A program made the translations under genes and the position numbers. 8,632 nt of DNA, from NCBI GenBank assembly GCA_020054355.1, contig JAGVLI010000832.1:1-8632 (forward strand), given 5' to 3'. The notes under the pieces are model-generated. The model made no database searches, was not told where the DNA came from, and was given only the letters and a program-made list of their open reading frames with translations. This DNA comes from Planctomycetales bacterium (GTDB lineage Bacteria > Planctomycetota > Planctomycetia > Gemmatales > Gemmataceae). Shown here piece after piece: positions 5,631 through 8,632 of this stretch (position 1 is the stretch's first letter; every line of letters begins with the position of its first letter).

Positions 5631-6167
5631 ATGGCCACTTACATCGCCTTGCTGCGCGGCATCAATGTCGGCGGCAATGTGCTCCGGATGGAACGCTTGC
5701 GCGACATCTGGGCCGAGCTCGGCTTTCCGCATGCCCGAACGTATGTCCAGAGCGGCAATATCGTGTTCGAGGCCAGCGGTTCGGCGTCGGGCTGGGTCGA
5801 GCGCATGGAACAGCGGTTGGCCGAGGAGACTCGGCTGCCCGTCTCGGTGTTCCTGCGCAGTCGGGCGGAGTGGAAGCGCCTCGTCGCCCGCAATCCCTTC
5901 GCGGCGGAAGCAGGCATTGATCTCACCAAGCTGCACGTCACCTTTCTGGCGAGCCCCGCGGACGCCGCTGGACTGGCCCGCCTGACCGCTCTGCGGGCTG
6001 GCGCTGACCGCTTTCAACTGGCGGGCAGCGAGGTCTATCTCCACTGTCCCCAGGGATATGGCAAGAGCAAGCTGGCGAACCATGCGCTGGAGAGAGCTTT
6101 GGCCGTCCGCGCCACCACGCGCAACTGGAACACGGTCAATCAGCTTTACAGCATGGCTGCGGAATGA
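5631..6167 (+). CDS. DUF1697 domain-containing protein
   Basis: This complete 178-residue protein has all the landmarks of DUF1697: LLRGINVGG (7-15), YVQSGNIVF (38-46), VSVFLRSRAEW (71-81), LHVTFLA (101-107) and the C-terminal TTRNWNTV (162-169). Members are widespread single-domain proteins of about 180 residues with no established biochemical function. The ATG at 5631 matches the family start MATYIALLRGIN, but no Shine-Dalgarno sequence is visible before it (CTACCCCAACCTC). Translation may depend on read-through from the vapC message or on a weak leader. It is probably transcribed with vapBC by position alone. The stop is followed after 6 nt by the 29-bp repeat and the truncated intron. Confidence 0.93.
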   Translation: MATYIALLRGINVGGNVLRMERLRDIWAELGFPHARTYVQSGNIVFEASGSASGWVERMEQRLAEETRLPVSVFLRSRAEWKRLVARNPFAAEAGIDLTKLHVTFLASPADAAGLARLTALRAGADRFQLAGSEVYLHCPQGYGKSKLANHALERALAVRATTRNWNTVNQLYSMAAE

Positions 6168-6173
6168 AAGGAG

Positions 6174-6202
6174 CATGCTTTTCCGGTGGCGTTCATCAGG
6201 AC
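6174..6202 (+). repeat. 29-bp direct repeat, copy 2, at the intron truncation point
   Basis: This second copy of the 29-bp repeat (27 of 29 identical to 4775-4803) begins 6 nt after the DUF1697 stop and ends exactly where the reverse transcriptase similarity ends. The RT stop codon (TCA at 6196-6198 on the plus strand) lies inside the repeat. Together these show that the coding sequence was broken at this boundary. Confidence 0.8.
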
Positions 6203-6705
6203 GCCAAGTCGGCCTCCAGCACCCAGTGCAACTCGCCCCGGCCCACCGCCCGATCCAGCGCCCGGACCGCGTCGTGGGCACTGCGCCCCGGCCGAAAACC
6301 ATACGAACAGTCCAAAAAGTCCTGCTCGTAGACGGCTTGCAGCAGTTCGCGCAGGGCGTCCTGGACCAGCTGGTCCTCGAACGCCGCGATGCCCAGCGGC
6401 CGCGTCCGGCCCTGGCCTTTCGGAATGTGGACCCGTCGGATCGGTTGGTGACGATAGCGCTGCGTCCGCAACCGCGCGTGCAGGTCCTGGAGGTTGGCCT
6501 CCAGGTCTTGCCCGTAGTACTCCTTCGTGACCCCATCCACCCCGGCCGCCGCGTCCGCGCGCAGCCGCTGGTAGGCGTGGGTCAGGGCCGGCACATCCAG
6601 GAGATGCGCCAGCGAGTGGAACTGGCCGTCGGGTTCGCGACGCGCTCGTTCCGCTACCCTCAAAAGTTCCGGGGACATGCCTCTCCAAGTTGAGGCTTGG
6701 CTCAT
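6196..6705 (-). pseudogene. ltrA: Group II intron reverse transcriptase/maturase, N-terminal fragment
   Basis: The 169-residue reading frame is the N-terminal third of a group II intron-encoded protein. RT-0 to motif 3 landmarks are visible: SPELLRVAERARREP (11-25), AGVDGVT (54-60), HIPKGQGRTRPLGI (93-106), and FLDCSYGFRPGRSAHDA (130-146). It ends EADLAS, just past the first catalytic Asp (166), where intact relatives continue with an FFD-type motif and later the YxDD box. All later RT motifs, the maturase (X) domain and any DNA-binding or endonuclease domain are missing, so it cannot be an active RT. The start at 6705 has GGGAGG 5 nt upstream. It was probably full-length (roughly 400-550 residues in this family) before truncation. 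ltrA is used here as a family symbol only. Confidence 0.9.
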
Positions 6706-6884
6706 GTTGCCCTCCCGAGGTTCGTGTCCGCCACGGGCCGCCTTCGCTCGACCGGCTCCGCAGGGCCGCTGCGTTACCCGGCGTCCACGCTCCTATGCAG
6801 CCCTCCGACTTCCCTGGGGCTTCGGCCGCGGCTCTGGCTCCCCTCGCCTTGGGCCTACCTGGGGCACCACGCTTTTCTGAGCCG

Positions 6885-6910
6885 GCCGCTCGTGCGTGGC
6901 GACGAGCGGC
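6885..6910. repeat. Perfect 9-bp inverted repeat inside the intron RNA region
   Basis: GCCGCTCGT (6885-6893) and ACGAGCGGC (6902-6910) flank an 8-nt loop. It is most likely an intron RNA helix; there is no T-tract next to it. Confidence 0.6.
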
Positions 6911-7268
6911 GCGTCGGTGACTTGGTCTCCGGGTTCACCGCTGCCCCGTTATTCCTCCAGGACCGTCAGGGACCTCCCAGGTTACTGGGCCGTCCTCTGG
7001 GCGCCGCGCCGTGGTCGTCCACCCCTCCGGATGCGCCGTCCCCTCGCCCGCTGTCGGTGACGACGACTGCTGCCTTCCGGGATGGCGAACCCTTGGGCAT
7101 CCGGGAGCATCGAGTTTTCGGGGCCGCATGCCCCACGGCTCGGCGTTTCGTCTGCCTCCGCATCAACCGGGCTGTTGCCACCCCGACTGCCAGGCTGGCT
7201 ACCGACCTGCTGGGCTCAGCTTTGATCGGGCGGGATTCGCACCCGCTGGACGACGAACTGAATTTCCC

Positions 7269-7285
7269 GAACCGACCGTCGGTTC
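7269..7285. repeat. 17-nt palindrome near the proposed intron 5' end
   Basis: GAACCGAC and GTCGGTTC flank a single C on the plus strand, a perfect 8-bp inverted repeat. If the intron begins at 7318, this is a domain I helix; if it begins at 7242, it would lie in the 5' exon, where class C introns prefer hairpins. It is followed on the minus strand by GGGAAATTCAG, not a T-run. Confidence 0.5.
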
Positions 7286-7318
7286 GTTCCTTCCAGACCA
7301 GCGTTGCCCGGTCGCAAC

Positions 7319-7691
7319 TGCCATGCTTGGGCATTTCTCCTTTGCCGGTGTACGACAGTGCCGTGCCCGAGCCGCCGCCTATCCCGACATCGTTCGCGGC
7401 GCTCGGATAATCGGAGGACCAGTCGCCACGAGCCGCATCAAAGGCGCGGATGTCGTTGCGTCCCGCGCCCCGTGCCACCGCGCCCCAGTGCAGCAGCTGG
7501 CCGCGCGTGGGCACGTACACGGGACTGCTCCACGAGTAGCCCGATCCGGCGTCGCTGGTCGGCAGCTTGACCCAGCGGTTGACCGGGAGTTCTTTGGGTT
7601 CTGAAGCCGAGTGGACCCTGCTGGGCAACTTCGTCCCCAGCAGCGCCACGCCAACGAGGATCGAGCAAGCAGGGCGATGACAGAATGTCAT
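7319..7691 (-). pseudogene. Secreted kelch-like protein, interrupted by the intron
   Basis: This gene encodes the first 124 or so residues of an exported protein. MTFCHRPACSILVGVALLGT is a signal peptide with likely cleavage near VHSA-SEP. The mature part holds kelch/beta-propeller-like blade phrases: WSSPVYVPTRGQLLHWGAVA, NDIRAFDAARGDWSSDYPSA and GSGTALSYTGKGEMPKHG. The start at 7691 was preferred over the Met at 7706 because GGGAG lies 8 nt upstream and the signal peptide then begins at once. After PKHG the reading frame continues to 6966, but its composition turns Arg/Ser-rich and the homology pattern is lost, which I take as entry into the group II intron. The 3' exon, several blades, is not found on the other side. 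The gene lies 49 nt after the DUF1501 gene on the same strand, so the two probably formed an operon. The role of the intact protein is unknown. Confidence 0.65.
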
Positions 7692-7740
7692 TGCGATGGC
7701 TCCCATGGGTCGATGACCAGCGGAAGGCGGTGCTGCCCGC

Positions 7741-8632
7741 TCACGCCAGCGCCTCCTGGATCAGCGGTGCGTCGTCGAGCACGATCTTGAGGGGCCGGCC
7801 GTCCGGCGTGTGCAATTCCAGATCGGCGTCGATGCCCAGGAGGTGGTAAATGGTCCGCGCCAGGCTCGGGATCTGGTAGTACTTGTCCGAGACCTCGGCG
7901 CCGTACTTGTCGGTGCCGCCGACGATGCAGCCGCGCTGGAAACCGCCGCCAGCCACCAGGAAGTGCTGGGCGTTGTACCAGTGGTTGCGCGAGCCGCGCG
8001 TCGCCTCCGGTTTGGGCGTGCGGCCCATTTCGCCGCCGGAATAGACGATGGTGCTGTCGAGCAAGCCGCGTTCGTCCAGGTCCTCCAGCAGCGCCGCGCA
8101 AGCAGTGTCGTACTCCCGGTAGCAGCGCGACGCACTGTCATAGGCTGCGTTGGGTCCGCCCGTGCCATGAAAATCCCAGCCGTAAAAATTGAGGAAGACG
8201 CACGGCACGCCCGCCTCGATCAAGCGGCGAGCAGCCAGGGCTTGACTTCCCCACTTGTGCTTGCCGTACCGCTCCGCGGCCCGGTCCGGTTCGAGCCGCA
8301 GGTCGAGGGCGCGGCGCAGCTTCGGCGAGCGGAGCAGATCGAACGCCTGCCGCTGGAAGCGATCCAGGCCGCCGATGATCGGCTCGGCCCGATCCAAATG
8401 CCGCAGCTGGGTATCCAGATCGCGGAGCAGGTCAATACGGCGTTCCAGCGTCGGCACATCGAGCTGGGCGGCCGGCGGCGACAACATTTGCCGCAAGTGG
8501 TTGTTCGGATCGTTGACGTTCAGCGTCATGGGGTTGAAGCCTGGCCCCAGGTAGCTGTCGTGCGCGGCGTCATGCTCGCTGCTGGTGCTGACGAGCACGT
8601 TGGCCGGCAGGTCGCGCGGGCCGGGCCGCAGC
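7741..8632 (-). CDS. DUF1501 domain-containing protein, C-terminal part
   Basis: The reading frame is open to the window edge (LRPGPRDLPANVLVSTSSEHD precedes the internal GTG at 8598), so the N-terminus and any signal peptide lie beyond 8632. About 296 residues are present. DUF1501 landmarks are FNPMTLNVNDPNNHL, the helical section DVPTLERRIDLLRDLDTQLR, WGSQALAARRLIEAGVPCVF, NFYGWDFHGTGG, GGEMGRTPKPEATRGSRNHW and a C-terminal LARTIYHLLGIDADLELHTP that matches the Tat-exported paralogue in this window. The 'GEMGRTP' and 'NHW' motifs correspond to 'GEFGRTP' and 'DHW' in that paralogue. It is a distinct subgroup from the plus-strand copy, with a different central region. The truncated kelch-like gene follows 49 nt downstream. 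DUF1501 proteins are often encoded beside DUF1549/DUF1553 genes, which could lie upstream outside the window. Confidence 0.93.
   Translation of the reverse strand, partial: LRPGPRDLPANVLVSTSSEHDAAHDSYLGPGFNPMTLNVNDPNNHLRQMLSPPAAQLDVPTLERRIDLLRDLDTQLRHLDRAEPIIGGLDRFQRQAFDLLRSPKLRRALDLRLEPDRAAERYGKHKWGSQALAARRLIEAGVPCVFLNFYGWDFHGTGGPNAAYDSASRCYREYDTACAALLEDLDERGLLDSTIVYSGGEMGRTPKPEATRGSRNHWYNAQHFLVAGGGFQRGCIVGGTDKYGAEVSDKYYQIPSLARTIYHLLGIDADLELHTPDGRPLKIVLDDAPLIQEALA

Larger units (their letters stand above)
6203..7318 (-). mobile_element. Truncated group II intron, 5' part
   Basis: On the minus strand the stretch 7318-6706 has no credible gene but many short GC-rich hairpins, as expected of intron RNA domains I-IV ahead of an intron ORF. 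The leader just before the RT start, including AGGGAAGTCGGAGGGCTGCA and GCCGGGTAACGC, resembles leaders of other group II intron RT genes as I remember them, and the hairpin GCGGGTGCGAATCCCGC (7246-7230) resembles a domain I hairpin of such introns. The 5' end is placed at GTTGCGACCGGGCAAC (7318) because the kelch-like homology stops there; this deviates from the usual GTGYG start. An alternative GTGCG start lies at 7242. Domains V and VI and the 3' splice site are missing with the rest of the RT, so the element can neither splice nor move by itself. Identity is firm through the RT; the exact 5' boundary is uncertain. Confidence 0.65.

Noticed and set aside
5591..5920. Plus-strand frame beginning ATGCCCGAGTTG with GAAGG just upstream
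   Set aside because: Despite the better ribosome-binding site, its translation has no motif and overlaps DUF1697 in another frame, while the DUF1697 frame is clearly the conserved one.
5514..6536. Minus-strand open frame of 340 residues across DUF1697 and the RT fragment
   Set aside because: It is antisense to the well-supported DUF1697 gene and out of frame with the RT; its composition is Arg/Ser/Trp-rich and lacks motifs.
7230..7246. tRNA T-arm-like hairpin (GCGGGTGCGAATCCCGC on the minus strand)
   Set aside because: The surrounding minus-strand sequence has no matching acceptor stem, D-arm or anticodon arm, so no tRNA can be folded; it fits better as an internal hairpin of the group II intron.
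6966..7318. Continuation of the kelch-like reading frame to a stop at 6966
   Set aside because: After PKHG the translation loses blade-like phrases and becomes Arg/Ser/Gly-rich where intron RNA structure begins, so the extension is unlikely to be coding.
6697..7410. Plus-strand open frame of 237 residues across the intron region
   Set aside because: The translation is Pro/Arg/Ser-rich without any recognisable motif, and it is antisense to the intron RNA and the kelch-like gene; it is an open frame caused by high GC.

Overview
The window is GC-rich bacterial DNA with the gene content of a planctomycete. It carries two DUF1501 proteins (one with a clear Tat signal), a Uma2/DUF820 nuclease-like protein, a DUF6263-like membrane-anchored protein, a DUF1697 protein and small toxin-antitoxin modules. 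The taxonomic call, perhaps a Gemmata-like lineage, is an inference from gene families; no rRNA or marker gene is present.

Layout. Positions 1-1838 hold a leftward cluster, read from right to left: a Uma2-family protein (1838-1149), a small putative BECR/RelE-like toxin (1088-792), an overlapping DUF2283 protein (804-565) and an exported acidic protein with one membrane segment (from 464). The last gene appears frameshifted near position 80. A divergent intergenic region (1839-2014) with candidate promoters on both strands separates this cluster from the rightward half. That half contains a complete Tat-exported DUF1501 protein (2015-3400), a strong hairpin plus T-tract terminator (3495-3535), a DUF6263-like protein (3617-4654), a repeat-rich spacer (4655-4907), a VapBC-type pair joined by a TAATG overlap (4908-5587) and a DUF1697 protein (5631-6167).

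The right end is again leftward: the C-terminal part of a second DUF1501 protein (8632-7741), then a secreted kelch-like gene (from 7691) that breaks off at about 7319. There it runs into what looks like the 5' part of a group II intron: about 600 nt of structured non-coding RNA region followed by the first 169 residues of an intron reverse transcriptase. The intron is cut off just after the first catalytic aspartate, so the rest of the RT, domains V/VI and the 3' end of the kelch-like gene are missing. The break coincides with a 29-bp repeat (6174-6202) that is also present, with 27 of 29 bases identical, in the spacer before vapBC (4775-4803).

The most unusual structure is this repeat family. 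Its TTTTCCGG / CCGGAAAA core occurs five times, arranged as two long inverted repeats at 4675-4834 like a REP/BIME array, and once at the intron's truncation point. The clearest functional modules are the two toxin-antitoxin-like pairs. The DUF1501 proteins probably act outside the cytoplasm, but their substrates cannot be read from this window.
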